Below, in pieces: positions 47,795 through 57,730 of a stretch of DNA of 64,000 nt. This DNA comes from SURF-28 sp034521465 (GTDB lineage Bacteria > Bacteroidota > Ignavibacteria > Ignavibacteriales > Melioribacteraceae). Under the pieces are notes generated by a model, which searched no databases, was not told the DNA's origin, and saw only the letters and a list, made by a program, of their open reading frames with translations. Position 1 is the first letter of the stretch. Every line of letters starts with the position of its first letter. Both the position numbers and the translations under genes were made by a program. The DNA is taken from positions 496,001 through 560,000 of the forward strand of contig JAXHMN010000010.1 in assembly GCA_034521465.1 (NCBI GenBank). The letters are read 5' to 3'.

Positions 47795-49183
47795 TTAATT
47801 TTCTCTGTTGGCTTCAATTCCGTATTTATCCATTAAACGATAGAGTGTTGCCCTGCCGATATTTAGCTTTTTAGCGGCTTCAACAATATTTCCGCTTGTA
47901 ACCTTTACAGCATGTTTGATCGCTTCTTCTTTTAACTTTTCGAATGGAATTATGGGTGATTTCTGATCGAACAGTTCACCGTTACTCAATCCATACGCTG
48001 TTGTTGCGTCCGGTGATTGGATTTGCGGGGGCAAGCTGTTTTTATCGATATATTCTTCTTCGGAAAGTATCATACATCTTTCAACAAGGTTTTCGAGTTC
48101 GCGGATATTGCCCGGCCAATCATAATCATACAAAACTTGGAGCGCGTCTTTTTTAAATCCTTTTATATTCTTACTTAATTTCTCATTGAACTTGTTTAGG
48201 AAGTGATCTATCAAAACAATTATATCTCCCCGTCTTTCTCTTAAAGGTGGAATATGTATAGGGAAAGAGCTTAAGCGGTAATAAAGGTCTTCTCTAAATT
48301 CTTTCATATCAACCGCTTCTTTCAGATCCCTGTTAGTTGCGGAAAGAATCCTAACATCTGTTTTTATAATTTCGGTTCCGCCAACCCTTTCAAATTCTTT
48401 TTGTTGAATTACCCGAAGAATTTTTGCTTGCAGAGACATTTCCATTTCGCCAATTTCATCTAAGAAAATTGTGCCGCCGTTTCCCAACTCAAACTTTCCA
48501 ATCTTCCTTTGGTGAGCGCCGGTGAATGCTCCTTTTTCATGACCGAAGAGTTCGCTTTCTAAAAGTTCTCTTGGAATAGATGCACAGTTAACAACAATAA
48601 AGTGCTTGTCTTTACGTGAACCGTTATAATGAATTGCTCTTGCAACTAACTCTTTCCCGGTACCGGATTCACCTTCTATTAACACGGTAATATCGTTATC
48701 CAATACTTTTGAAACGAGACGGAATATTTTCTGCATCTCGTCATCGCTCGAAATAATATTATCGAAGCTGTATTCTTTCTGAAGATTTTCTTCGAGTTCA
48801 TCAATTCGTTTTATCAATTCATAATTTTTTATTGCGTTCTTAATTGCGGGCTCTAACCGGTTTTGATCAATCGGTTTTGGAAAATAATCAAAAGCGCCAA
48901 GCCGGATTGATTCGATTGCAACTTCTACGCTGCCTTGTGCTGAAAGCATTATTACGGGAAGATTGGAATTAACAGATTTTATTTTTTTTAGAACTTCGTT
49001 TCCATTTATGTCGGGGAGCATAATATCAAGTAATACTAAATTAGGATTTTCAGGTAATGCATCAAGTGCGCTCTGACCATTTTTGAATCCTTTTACTTTG
49101 TATCCCCATTTGCTTTTAACCCAGTGCGTAAGCAATTTAAGAATCGATTCTTCGTCATCAACAATGAAGACTAACTTTTCCAA
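47795..49183 (-). CDS. NtrC-family sigma-54 response regulator
   Basis: A 462-residue regulator. The receiver domain has Asp53 in VLLDIMLPDINGNE. The AAA+ domain shows Walker A GESGTGKE, the sigma-54 contact GAFTGA, GGTIFLDEIGEM as Walker B, and RVGGTEIIKTDVRILSATNRD. The C-terminal Fis-type helix-turn-helix is VEAAKKLNIGRATLYRLMDKYG. Upstream and three bases away is a histidine kinase, clearly its partner. It activates sigma-54 promoters by hydrolysing ATP; the targets are unknown. Confidence 0.94.
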   Translation of the reverse strand: MEKLVFIVDDEESILKLLTHWVKSKWGYKVKGFKNGQSALDALPENPNLVLLDIMLPDINGNEVLKKIKSVNSNLPVIMLSAQGSVEVAIESIRLGAFDYFPKPIDQNRLEPAIKNAIKNYELIKRIDELEENLQKEYSFDNIISSDDEMQKIFRLVSKVLDNDITVLIEGESGTGKELVARAIHYNGSRKDKHFIVVNCASIPRELLESELFGHEKGAFTGAHQRKIGKFELGNGGTIFLDEIGEMEMSLQAKILRVIQQKEFERVGGTEIIKTDVRILSATNRDLKEAVDMKEFREDLYYRLSSFPIHIPPLRERRGDIIVLIDHFLNKFNEKLSKNIKGFKKDALQVLYDYDWPGNIRELENLVERCMILSEEEYIDKNSLPPQIQSPDATTAYGLSNGELFDQKSPIIPFEKLKEEAIKHAVKVTSGNIVEAAKKLNIGRATLYRLMDKYGIEANREN

Positions 49184-49186
49184 GCT

Positions 49187-51097
49187 TTACCCCTCTATTT
49201 TCTTCGGCAATTTAATAATGAACGTTGAGCCCTTATCAAGTTCACTTTTTACTTTTACCAAACCGCCATGTAAATCAATAATTTGTTTAACTGCTGCAAG
49301 CCCAAATCCGGCGCCCGGAATTTGAGTTCCCGTTCTTCCAACTTTACTAAATTTCTGAAACAATTTTGGAATATCTTCTTTCGGAATTCCAATACCGGTA
49401 TCGCTTACAATGATTTCAACTTCTTTCAAAAAATCTCTTGCTAGGAGAGATATTCTACCACCTTTATTTGTAAATTTAACTGCATTAGACAATAAGTTGG
49501 TGATTGATTTCGTAATTCTATCTTTGTCTGCCTCTATAACTATTTCAGCATCCGGAATTTCGGTATAAAATGACAGCTCTTTTTCTTCGGCTGTCTTTTT
49601 CCATTTATCTGCTAACTCTTTGAGTACTAATATAATATTGAAATTAGTTTTTTCAAGTGCATCGCTGTCGGTTTCAAGTTTTGAGAAATCGAGAATATCA
49701 TTTATTATACGAGCTAATCTTTTACCCTCGGTTAAGATTACTTCGCTGAACTCTTCGACCATTTCTCTCGGTAAATCTTTGTCGGTTGCAATGGTTTCTG
49801 CGAAACCGACAATTGACGCCAGCGGTGTACGCAATTCATGGGATACGTTTGAGACAAACTCGTTTTTTAATCTGTTTAATTCTTCAAGAACAGTAATTTG
49901 TTGCTTTGCTCTATCCTTTTCAATTGTAATGACACGATTTGCTTCGATAAGTTTTGCGTTAAGATCCTTAAGTTTATTCGCATTTGTGATGTGCTCTGTT
50001 ATATCTCTGCCGATTCCTATAAGACCGGAAATTTCCTGGTCGGTTTTAAGATTACGCGCATTAATCTCATATGTCAAAATATTATGAAACTTATCAACAA
50101 GCTGCACTTCAAATGAAGTTATATCTTCTTGATTTAATATTTGCTGGAATACAACCGCTATGTCAGATTTATTTTCTTCATCAACAAAATCTAAAAAATG
50201 TTTGCCTGCCAATTCATCGGGGGTGTAACCGAGGTTTCGAGCACCTCTTGTGTTGATCGAAACAAAGTAACCGTAATTATTTAATGTGAAAATCAAATCT
50301 TGTGCGGTTTCAATAAGCACTCTAAATTTTTCTTCTGATTTTTCAAGCTTATGCTTATACTCAATTTCATCGGTTACATTTGCTATTGAGCCAACTATCC
50401 GTACAATCTTCCCATTTTCTTTTACCGGATAGCCGGTATGTCTAACGTATAACTCTTTATCGTTTGCGTCAAAAAATTTGTATTCAACAACTGCTTCCTC
50501 ACCTTTACGTAGTTTTCTTATAAACTCTTTGAACTCCGGGATATCCGAAGGATGAATTTTCCTGATCAGAGAAACTCTATTTTCAAGAATATCATCTTTT
50601 CTATAACCAAAAATTTTCAGTGCCGCATCCGACACAAAATTATATATTGTTCCATCCGTATCGGTTGAATATAGCACAGAGCCGATATTTTCCGCGGTTT
50701 CATGAAACCAGTTTTCAATTTGGACCTCTTTCGTAATATCCCAAAAGGAAGTGACTATTTTTTCCGAATCATCTTTTGTGGATTGCAGATAAATAGCGTT
50801 GATATTGAACCAACTCTCTTTTTGATTGTTATCTACATATTTTAATTTGACTCCGGAAATGGATTTTTTTTGTTTACCCGAAATTATAAAAGGTAAATTC
50901 TGAGACTTTACAATTCCACCGGCATCCTTTTGAAACTTTGTGATCTCAGAAAAGTTTTTGCGTAATAATTCCGGTGTCAACTCAAATCGATTTTCGGCTG
51001 CGCGATTAAAGAAAAGCAACAGTCCTTTTGGATTTGTGATAATCAGCGGAATATCAACTTCTTTTAAGCTATCTGATAAAATTTTATCCATACTCAC
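49187..51097 (-). CDS. PAS-domain sensor histidine kinase
   Basis: A 636-residue soluble kinase with no membrane helix. Three PAS domains cover about residues 10-120, 130-250 and 258-375 (IGSVLYSTDTDGTIYNFVSDA, ETAQDLIFTLNNYGYFVSINT). A short coiled coil leads to the H-box VSNVSHELRTPLASIVGF with His420. The ATPase domain has N-box NLLSNAVKFTNKGG, G1 DTGIGIPKED and G2 GAGFGLAAV. Cytoplasmic sensing is expected. It heads the four-gene signalling operon that runs down to 46309. Confidence 0.92.
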   Translation of the reverse strand: MSMDKILSDSLKEVDIPLIITNPKGLLLFFNRAAENRFELTPELLRKNFSEITKFQKDAGGIVKSQNLPFIISGKQKKSISGVKLKYVDNNQKESWFNINAIYLQSTKDDSEKIVTSFWDITKEVQIENWFHETAENIGSVLYSTDTDGTIYNFVSDAALKIFGYRKDDILENRVSLIRKIHPSDIPEFKEFIRKLRKGEEAVVEYKFFDANDKELYVRHTGYPVKENGKIVRIVGSIANVTDEIEYKHKLEKSEEKFRVLIETAQDLIFTLNNYGYFVSINTRGARNLGYTPDELAGKHFLDFVDEENKSDIAVVFQQILNQEDITSFEVQLVDKFHNILTYEINARNLKTDQEISGLIGIGRDITEHITNANKLKDLNAKLIEANRVITIEKDRAKQQITVLEELNRLKNEFVSNVSHELRTPLASIVGFAETIATDKDLPREMVEEFSEVILTEGKRLARIINDILDFSKLETDSDALEKTNFNIILVLKELADKWKKTAEEKELSFYTEIPDAEIVIEADKDRITKSITNLLSNAVKFTNKGGRISLLARDFLKEVEIIVSDTGIGIPKEDIPKLFQKFSKVGRTGTQIPGAGFGLAAVKQIIDLHGGLVKVKSELDKGSTFIIKLPKKIEG

Positions 51098-51179
51098 TTT
51101 ATGAACTTCGACAAATCATTTAATAAAGATAATAAATACCGGACTTAAAATAATGGATAGAGTTCCTTATTTTTGCTAA

Positions 51180-52397
51180 ATGAAAAAGATTAAGAAACCG
51201 GAACTCTTAGCCCCCGCCAGTGACTGGTCAACTCTGCATGCTGCAGTTAATGCCGGATGCAATGCCGTCTATCTCGGTGTTGATTCACTTAACATGAGAG
51301 CTAAAGCTAAAAATTTTTCTCTCGATGAGTTAGATGAAATTGTAGAGTATTGTCACTCCCGAGAAGTTGACTTACACTTAACTGTAAATAGCATTGTTTT
51401 TGAAAATGAACTTGATAAACTAAACGATGTTTTGCAGCGTGCAAAAAAAGCTAAAGTTGACTTAGTTATTTGCTGGGATATGGCGGTTATTCAAAAGTGC
51501 ACTGAATTGAATCTGCCTTTTTGTATCTCAACGCAGGCTTCAGTTTCTAATTCTGCAGCTGCAAATTTCTATAAAAACATTGGCGCCTCACGAATCGTAT
51601 TAGCACGTGAATGTACTTTAGAAATGATAAAAGAAATAAAAGATAACAGCAATGTTGAAATTGAAGTTTTTATTCATGGCGCAATGTGTCTTGCCGTAAG
51701 CGGAAGATGTTTGCTGAGTCATTATACGTTTGGTGAGAGTGCAAATCGAGGTGAATGTATTCAACCTTGCAGAAGAGAATATGAAATAAAAGATAAAGAA
51801 GGTGAATCAGAGTTTATTCTGGGGGACGATTATGTTTTATCACCCAAAGATCTCTGCACGATAGACTTCGTTGATAAATTAATTGAGCTTGACATAGAGT
51901 CTTTTAAAATTGAGGGAAGAAAAAGAAGCCCCGAATATGTAAGCAAAGTAGTTTCAACCTACCGCAAAGCAATCGATCTTTATTTTGAAGATGAACTTAC
52001 TCAAGAAATCAAACTTGAGCTGAAAAACGAATTGGCAAAAGTATATAACCGCGGATTTTCAAACGGATTTTATTTTGGTGTTCCGGGCAAAGAAGATTAT
52101 GCAGAAAAGTATGGAAGTGCTGCAACCACCAAGAAAATCTATGTTGGAAAAATCATAAATTATTACAAAGAACCCTCGGTTGCTCATGCAAAACTTGAAG
52201 CCGGCGATATTAAACTAGATGAAAAAATTTATATAATCGGGAATAAAACCGGTGTTGTAGAAGCAACCATAAATTCGTTAATGAAAAATGAAGTTTTAAT
52301 TGATGAAGCAAAAAAGGGGGAAGAGATTACATTCAAGTGCAATGAGGCAATCAGACCACGTGATAAAATTTATAAAATTGAGAATAGTGGAAATTAA
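51180..52397 (+). CDS. U32 family peptidase / tRNA hydroxylation-type protein
   Basis: A 405-residue protein. ELLAPASDWSTLHAAVNAGCNAVYLG is the start of the U32 barrel, CISTQASVSNSAAANFYKNIG and SRIVLARECTLEMI follow, and FIHGAMCLAVSGRCLLSHY with CIQPCRREYEI carries the four conserved cysteines that bind an iron-sulfur cluster in the TrhP group. Family members work in 5-hydroxyuridine formation in tRNA or are listed as collagenase-like peptidases; which applies here is not clear. It is divergent from the histidine kinase. Confidence 0.85.
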   Translation: MKKIKKPELLAPASDWSTLHAAVNAGCNAVYLGVDSLNMRAKAKNFSLDELDEIVEYCHSREVDLHLTVNSIVFENELDKLNDVLQRAKKAKVDLVICWDMAVIQKCTELNLPFCISTQASVSNSAAANFYKNIGASRIVLARECTLEMIKEIKDNSNVEIEVFIHGAMCLAVSGRCLLSHYTFGESANRGECIQPCRREYEIKDKEGESEFILGDDYVLSPKDLCTIDFVDKLIELDIESFKIEGRKRSPEYVSKVVSTYRKAIDLYFEDELTQEIKLELKNELAKVYNRGFSNGFYFGVPGKEDYAEKYGSAATTKKIYVGKIINYYKEPSVAHAKLEAGDIKLDEKIYIIGNKTGVVEATINSLMKNEVLIDEAKKGEEITFKCNEAIRPRDKIYKIENSGN

Positions 52398-52407
52398 GTT
52401 TACTACT

Positions 52408-52785
52408 TACTGCCAAGACAATCCGCCCGGTTCATCGGTATCATCTTCAAGTTTGAAGCTAGCAATAGCTTCATCTAAATCTTTGTGAGCCTCAAAAACT
52501 TTATTCATGCTTGTCATCTCAAAGATCAGCGAGGAGAGTTCATTAGTATAAACAAGTTTAAATCTCCACCATTTGCAACGGTTTTTTTAAGACTACTAAC
52601 CAAAGCACCTAAAAACGTGGAATCCAAATACTCACACATACTTAAATCGACAACCAAATGTTTATTCTCTTCATTGAGTTGTTTAAGAATGAAATCTTTA
52701 AAGCGACCGCATATTGAAGAGTTGCTCTTGTTAAATAAACAGTAACAACGGTTACTTTCCCAAATTCTTTAGCTTTAAAATCCAT
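52408..52785 (-). CDS. Second STAS-domain protein (two frameshifts)
   Basis: Reading 52785 to 52408 on the minus strand gives, in three frames, MDFKAKEFGKVTVVTVYL, FKDFILKQLNEENKHLVVDLSMCEYLDSTFLGALVSSLKK, and LVYTNELSSLIFEMTSMNKVF followed by an acidic tail. Together they make a STAS domain of about 125 residues with the DSTFLG phosphosite, similar to the STAS protein at 47447. Breaks near 52710 and 52560 cancel in length. It is convergent with the U32 gene, 10 bases apart. Confidence 0.75.
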
Positions 52786-52969
52786 TAACGTCCCGGTTTA
52801 TTTGACAATTAATCGTCGTAAAAGATTAATTATCAAACTTATCTTAAAATGTTTAATAAATCAACGATAGAAATGGGTAACAGCAGAGAGATTTGAATTT
52901 AATCAGAAGCGTAAAATTCCTACCCCCGTAAAGAATTCTACGCTTCCTTAGTTGGGAGGGAACACATCC

Positions 52970-53749
52970 TCACAAATAAATTTCACCCTTTAAGAACAGC
53001 ACCGCATTACCACTTAACTTAACTCTTTCACCTAAATCTTCGCAATAAATTTTGCCCCCTCTTTTGGAAATTTGTTTTGCGACTAAGCGTTTTTTACCAA
53101 TTTTTTCAGACCATAGAGGTGTTAAAACTGTATGTGCTGCTCCCGTAACAGGATCTTCCGGGATGCCGACATGCGGAGCAAAATAGCGCGATACAAAATC
53201 TATATCCGAATCAGTTGATTTAGCTGTAATTACAAGCCCATCGGAATTTAGTTTTGCAATTTGAGAAAAATTAGGTTTTGCTCGTAACACTGCTTCATGA
53301 TTTTTTAAAACAAAAACCGTTTTTGTGTGAAAAAAGATTTCTGAAGGTTCGAAGTCAATTAGATTTTCATGCTGCTTCGTTTTGTTAATTAGTTTTGGTC
53401 TTCTAGCGGGAAAGTTAAGCGAAATTAATTCTTTTTCCTTTGTTACAATTAATTTACCGCTCAGAGATTCAAATTCAATTACATTTGTATTTGACTCAAC
53501 ATAATTAAAAATTACAAATGCAGACGCGAGTGTGGCATGTCCGCAAAGATCAACTTCACTAGTTGGTGTGAACCAGCGGATATGAAAACCTTCCTCGGTT
53601 TTTACAAAGAAAGCTGTTTCAGATAAATTGTTTTCAGATGCAATTGCTTGTAAGATAGTATCATCCAACCATTTTTCGAGTGGGCAAACAGCCGCGGGAT
53701 TTCCTTTAAATACGTTCGTTAGTAAATGCATCAACTTGATAGATTTCAA
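52970..53749 (-). CDS. PhzF family protein
   Basis: A 259-residue isomerase/epimerase-type protein. LTNVFKGNPAAVCPL, NLSETAFFVKTEEGFHIRWFTPTSEVDLCGHATLASA and APHVGIPEDPVTGAAHTVLTPLW are the PhzF hallmarks, including the catalytic Glu in SETAF. PhzF enzymes move double bonds in small ring compounds; no phenazine pathway is present, so the substrate is unknown. The first of three genes packed head to tail with the GNAT and YjjX genes upstream. Confidence 0.88.
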   Translation of the reverse strand: MKSIKLMHLLTNVFKGNPAAVCPLEKWLDDTILQAIASENNLSETAFFVKTEEGFHIRWFTPTSEVDLCGHATLASAFVIFNYVESNTNVIEFESLSGKLIVTKEKELISLNFPARRPKLINKTKQHENLIDFEPSEIFFHTKTVFVLKNHEAVLRAKPNFSQIAKLNSDGLVITAKSTDSDIDFVSRYFAPHVGIPEDPVTGAAHTVLTPLWSEKIGKKRLVAKQISKRGGKIYCEDLGERVKLSGNAVLFLKGEIYL

Positions 53750-53752
53750 TTT

Positions 53753-54244
53753 TCATATATCCTCACTTACGAACTCTTTTTTGAGCAGACCATATCTAAT
53801 AATATCCCAATATTTTCCATCCGAATATTTGGCTTCGCGAAGTCTTCCCTCTTCTACAAAGTTAAATTTCCTTATCAATTTTATTGATGCTTTGTTATAC
53901 TCAATAACTTCTGCTTCCACTCTGTGAAGATTCATTTTATTAAAGGCATAATTCAAAACCGAATAAAGAGCTTCGGAGCCATATCCTTTCTTTTGATATT
54001 CCTTTTTTATTACAAGACTAATTTCTGCTTTTCGGTTAAACCAACGAATTCTATTAAATTTTATTTCTCCAACAACTTCATCCTCTCGTTTAAGTTGAAA
54101 TAACATTTCAAGAGGAAGGCCTTTGGGATAAAGTCTGGTTTCTGACATATTATAGAGATCATCGACATCAACAAACAAAGAATCTTGTTGGGTTTCTTCA
54201 TTTTCAGTAAAAAGAATATCTAGATTTTTGCTTTTAAGTATCAT
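53753..54244 (-). CDS. GNAT family N-acetyltransferase
   Basis: A 163-residue acetyltransferase of the RimJ/RimL type. AEISLVIKKEYQKKGYGSEALYSVLNYAFNKMNLHRVEAEVIEYNKASIKLIRKFNFVEEG is cut here in words: the acetyl-CoA loop is QKKGYGSEAL and the C-terminal strand KLIRKFNFVEEGRLREA. It acetylates an amino group on a protein or small molecule, not identifiable from sequence. Overlaps the YjjX gene by four bases. Confidence 0.88.
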   Translation of the reverse strand: MILKSKNLDILFTENEETQQDSLFVDVDDLYNMSETRLYPKGLPLEMLFQLKREDEVVGEIKFNRIRWFNRKAEISLVIKKEYQKKGYGSEALYSVLNYAFNKMNLHRVEAEVIEYNKASIKLIRKFNFVEEGRLREAKYSDGKYWDIIRYGLLKKEFVSEDI

Positions 54245-54783
54245 TCATCACTAAAGTATAATTTTTTATTTAGGAAAGGAACCAAGGCAGTAATTAATCC
54301 ACTTACATAGAGTTCTTTTCTATCTATTACACCATTTGTTAAATAACCAATAGCTCCCGCCTTTTGTTTTGAATTATTCTCAGATGAGAGTTCATCAATT
54401 ACATCTCCAAGTTCATTTCCGTTAAGCAATTTTTCAGAAACTGAATTTGGTAATTCAAAATGGGGAGACAGCCCAATAGCCGATCTTCCCTTCGCATCTA
54501 AAATGAACATACAACCATATCCAAACCATCTTGCAAAATATTTTGAAATACCCCCTTCAATTCCCACATAAAAATCAGCATTAATTTTATTTGCTAAATC
54601 GTAAGCTCTCAATGCATGTGCTCTATTTTTAGCACCGATAAAAGTTTCTTCTTGAACCGGTTGTGCGGAGACACCCGAATCGAGTTTGACGCCTTCAATT
54701 ATTGGCTTTTCAAAAAAATGTTTAAAAGCTTCTTCTACTGCCTCAATTTTAACAGGGTTTTTTGAAGCAACAAGTACTTTCAA
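54241..54783 (-). CDS. yjjX: Inosine/xanthosine triphosphatase, TTG start
   Basis: About 180 residues. KVLVASKNPVKIEAVEEAF and QPVQEETFIGAKNRAHAL are the YjjX/DUF84 NTPase motifs; FYVGIEGGI is the metal site. The enzyme clears ITP and XTP. I choose the TTG at 54783: homologues begin with M-K-V, GAGG lies six bases upstream, and the codon overlaps the stop of the esterase gene once that gene's frameshift is repaired. An in-frame ATG at 54837 would add 18 residues that do not look like the family. Confidence 0.85.
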   Translation of the reverse strand: MKVLVASKNPVKIEAVEEAFKHFFEKPIIEGVKLDSGVSAQPVQEETFIGAKNRAHALRAYDLANKINADFYVGIEGGISKYFARWFGYGCMFILDAKGRSAIGLSPHFELPNSVSEKLLNGNELGDVIDELSSENNSKQKAGAIGYLTNGVIDRKELYVSGLITALVPFLNKKLYFSDE

Positions 54784-55930
54784 TTTGATCCTCGTCCAAA
54801 AAAGAATGTTAAATAACGCCAGTTTCTTTCTGCCCAAGCAGCTTCATTATGTAGTGCATTTTTATCTTTAAAGTATATTAAATCTTTCCGAGCTCAACCC
54901 CTTTTTGATGTAATGCATTTAGCATTTCGTCAATACCATACTGCAAACTATCTTCCAATCCAACACCACCGTTATCGATATAAAGTTGTATTTCCTTTTT
55001 AACTCCAGAATATGACTGAACATTATCAACAAAATCAAAATTTCTAATCTTGAATGCGGGTGAAAGACAAGCTGCTTTTGAAAATATTTCCGGTCGCTCC
55101 CACGCAGCCATAAACGAGATTAGCCCTCCCATCGAAGAACCTGCGATTGCAGTGTTTATTCGGTCAGGTTTTGTTCTGTAATTTGTATCAATAAGTGGTT
55201 TAAGATCCTCCACGATGAAATCTATATAAGCATAACCGGTATCATTTTCACTATATTCAACAAAACGATTATCAGTTGAGTAAATACCAACAATTATTAT
55301 AGGTTCAATTATATTGTTGGAGATTAGACTGTCTGCAGTTTCGTCAACTTGCCAATCTACTCCAAAAGATGAGGTTGCCGGATCAACAATGTTTTGGCCA
55401 TCATGCATATAGAGGACTGGGTAGCTTTGATCAAAATTTTTATGATAATTGGGTGGGGTCCAAATTATCACATCACGAGGAAGCAACTCATCTCTTGTTT
55501 TTATCTGTTCTATGTAATTAACCTCTCCGGTAATTTGTCCTTGCACCTCATACTCAAATTCATCCTTCCAATGTGATATATTAAAAGTAAGTACAGTATC
55601 GTTTGCAACACGCAAAGTATGATTTTTTAAAATTTTACCGCCTTTAGATACTGCTTCGTTCGACCAACTACCACGAGTGAATTTGAATTCCAAACTTTCA
55701 TTTTGTGCAAATTTAAAGTGCCCAAGAAAAGTTGTATCATCTAATCTAGTCAACATAACTTTTCCCGGACTCCAACTACCAAATTGTGGATTATTACCAG
55801 CAACATATATGCTGGAACTATCGGCAATTCGATCGGTCGTATAGACAATGAACTTTACGTTTACACTATCGGTTTGAGCGACAAGCTCTCCGATGAGTAA
55901 TAAAATTACTAGAAAGTATATCGTTTTCAT
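54780..55930 (-). CDS. Exported esterase with CBM20-like N-terminal domain (one frameshift)
   Basis: About 383 residues after repair. Signal peptide MKTIYFLVILLLIGELVA. Residues 25-120 resemble a starch-binding CBM20 (NPQFGSWSPGKVMLTRLDD). The alpha/beta-hydrolase part has YPVLYMHDGQNIVDP and the nucleophile IAGSSMGGLISFMAAWERP, as in enterochelin esterase-like and EsteraseD proteins. The frame ends early at 54878, but adding one A near 54888 gives GKDLIYFKDKNALHNEAAWAERN, with the catalytic His in HNEAAW, and a stop at 54780. The stop overlaps the TTG start of the YjjX gene. Confidence 0.85.
54790..54793 (-). promoter_or_regulatory. Shine-Dalgarno site deciding the yjjX start
   Basis: On the minus strand GAGG lies six bases before the TTG at 54783-54781, which itself overlaps the restored esterase TGA (54782-54780). 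The arrangement supports coupled translation. Confidence 0.55.
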
Positions 55931-56075
55931 CGCACTAAGTCCCTAGCAAATTAATATATTATCACTTCTATCAAATATGATACGTCTTAAACCACTCATT
56001 CAAAGTTAACCACCAATCCAATTGGGAAGAACGGATTTATTTCCCGAATAATATTCGTTAAAGTAATATTGAATC

Positions 56076-57673
56076 TTATTCAAATCGTAATATGGGTTTT
56101 CTTTTTACTTTTCTGCTGCTGATTTCATCGCCTATATATTCTTTCAAATTGTCATATATTTTATACTTAATTGGATCAACTGTTTTTACCTCACTAAATT
56201 TTCGTGTGAATTTTCTGACTATATGTGATGAAAGTGTGCCGAGTCTATAGGGATATTCAACATAGTCTTTAACTAAATTTATTTTTCCCAAGCTTGGCTC
56301 ACTCGATCGAATTATTGATCTATATAATTTGCCATTTTGTTTAAACGCGGATTAAGCGCAAGTAACAGTCTAAGCAATGAAGGTTGAGCAAACGGCATAT
56401 ATGCAACTGAATACTGATCGAGGCAGTGTTGTCCATAACTATAACCATTCGGTATTTTAAATCTAGTCATAAACATATCTGCCCAAAGTTCTTTTTGATT
56501 CGAAGAGATGTCCCTCATGTTTTCCCAGACAAATTCAGATTCAATCAACAATTTTTCACTCAACTCTTTTTCAAAGCAGGGTTGAAATACATCCGCTTTA
56601 ATAATACGCAGAGCATTAACAAATTCTTCAGTCTTTTGATGTGCAATTATCTTTTTACCGTTTAATAAAAATCTGTTCAAATATTGCCGTCTGCCGATTT
56701 CACCAAATCCACCGTCTTGTATAAGATAAGCCCGCTTCATAAATCTTACGGTGAAAATCGATGTGAATTAAGTCTGATATTGGAACTGTTAATCCGGTAA
56801 ATGGAAGATAAGTTTTAATAAGATTCAACGTTGAGTCAACGCTTATCGACTTTGAGTAATATTGCATATGCTTCAGCTTAAACGTCTCTGCAATCTGCTT
56901 TGCAATTATCACATCACTTAGATTTTCTGAACCAAATGTATGTGTGAAAAAACTCTCTGTCTCATTGAAGTAATTAATTGCCAAAAGTGTTCTTGAATCA
57001 AGTCCACCGGATAAACCAAGCGAAGTATTTTTACCGGGATATCTAAGCAATGTAAACTTCTTCAATTGTTGCTTGATTTCAGCAACTCCACCATCTATCA
57101 AAGTCAGTTTTGAATTTGTAACATTCACCCGATGTTCCCTATCAACAACTAAAGTACTACCGGGTTTTAACCTCTCAATTTCATTATAAGGAGTTGAATA
57201 ATATGGCGGACACGTAGTTAACCATTGTCCGGCAAGATATGCTTCCGATAGTGTTAAATTAAAAATTTGCTTAAATAAACAGCTCCTTGTTGAGATGCAT
57301 ATTGTTTCATCATTATCATAATAAAAAATTTCTCGCAGACCCAATTTATCATTAAAACAAAAAACTCCGTCATCATCTATTAAACAGCCGGCAAAATGAC
57401 CATTTAATTTGTCAATTGTTTTTTTGTTGTTTTTGTATAATAAATCTTTCCAATCCTTTTTAAAAGAAATTTTGGTTCGGTTGAGTTTTCAATTCCTAAA
57501 CCAGATATGATAAATTTCTTTTCACCGCTGAAACTTAAAAGCAGTGTTTCATTGTTCCCTTTGTAATAAATTTCTATATTATTAATTACTGCTTTTGAAT
57601 AACCTTTAAAAGTATCGGAGTAAACTCTTCCCGGAGTTTTCTTTTTCTTTATTATTACAAGGAAGGATGACAT
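56076..57673 (-). CDS. Asparagine-synthetase-like protein without the glutaminase cysteine (three frameshifts)
   Basis: About 532 residues after repair. Pieces: 57404-57673 and 56700-57344 (glutaminase-like N-terminal domain, DKLNGHFAGCLIDDDGVF bridging the break), 56700-57344 continued into the synthetase domain (TSLGLSGGLDSRTLLA with the SGGxDS ATP-binding loop), 56312-56740 (IQDGGFGEIGRRQYL) and 56076-56291. Breaks near 57430, 56748 and 56308. It starts M-S-S instead of M-C-G, so the catalytic Cys1 of glutamine-using enzymes is absent; ammonia or another amine may be used. Similar proteins occur in polysaccharide and lasso-peptide loci, but no such partners are seen here. Confidence 0.75.
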
Positions 57674-57730
57674 TAAAGCCCCTTAAAAATTTCTTACACA
57701 AAACTAAATTAATCAATAATTGGAGTAATC

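Noticed and set aside
47514..47798. 94-residue open frame on the plus strand opposite the STAS gene
   Set aside because: Serine-rich mirror of a real coding region; an antisense shadow.
56076..57673. Lasso-peptide cluster around the asparagine-synthetase-like gene
   Set aside because: No precursor peptide, no transglutaminase-like protease and no ABC exporter are found next to it.
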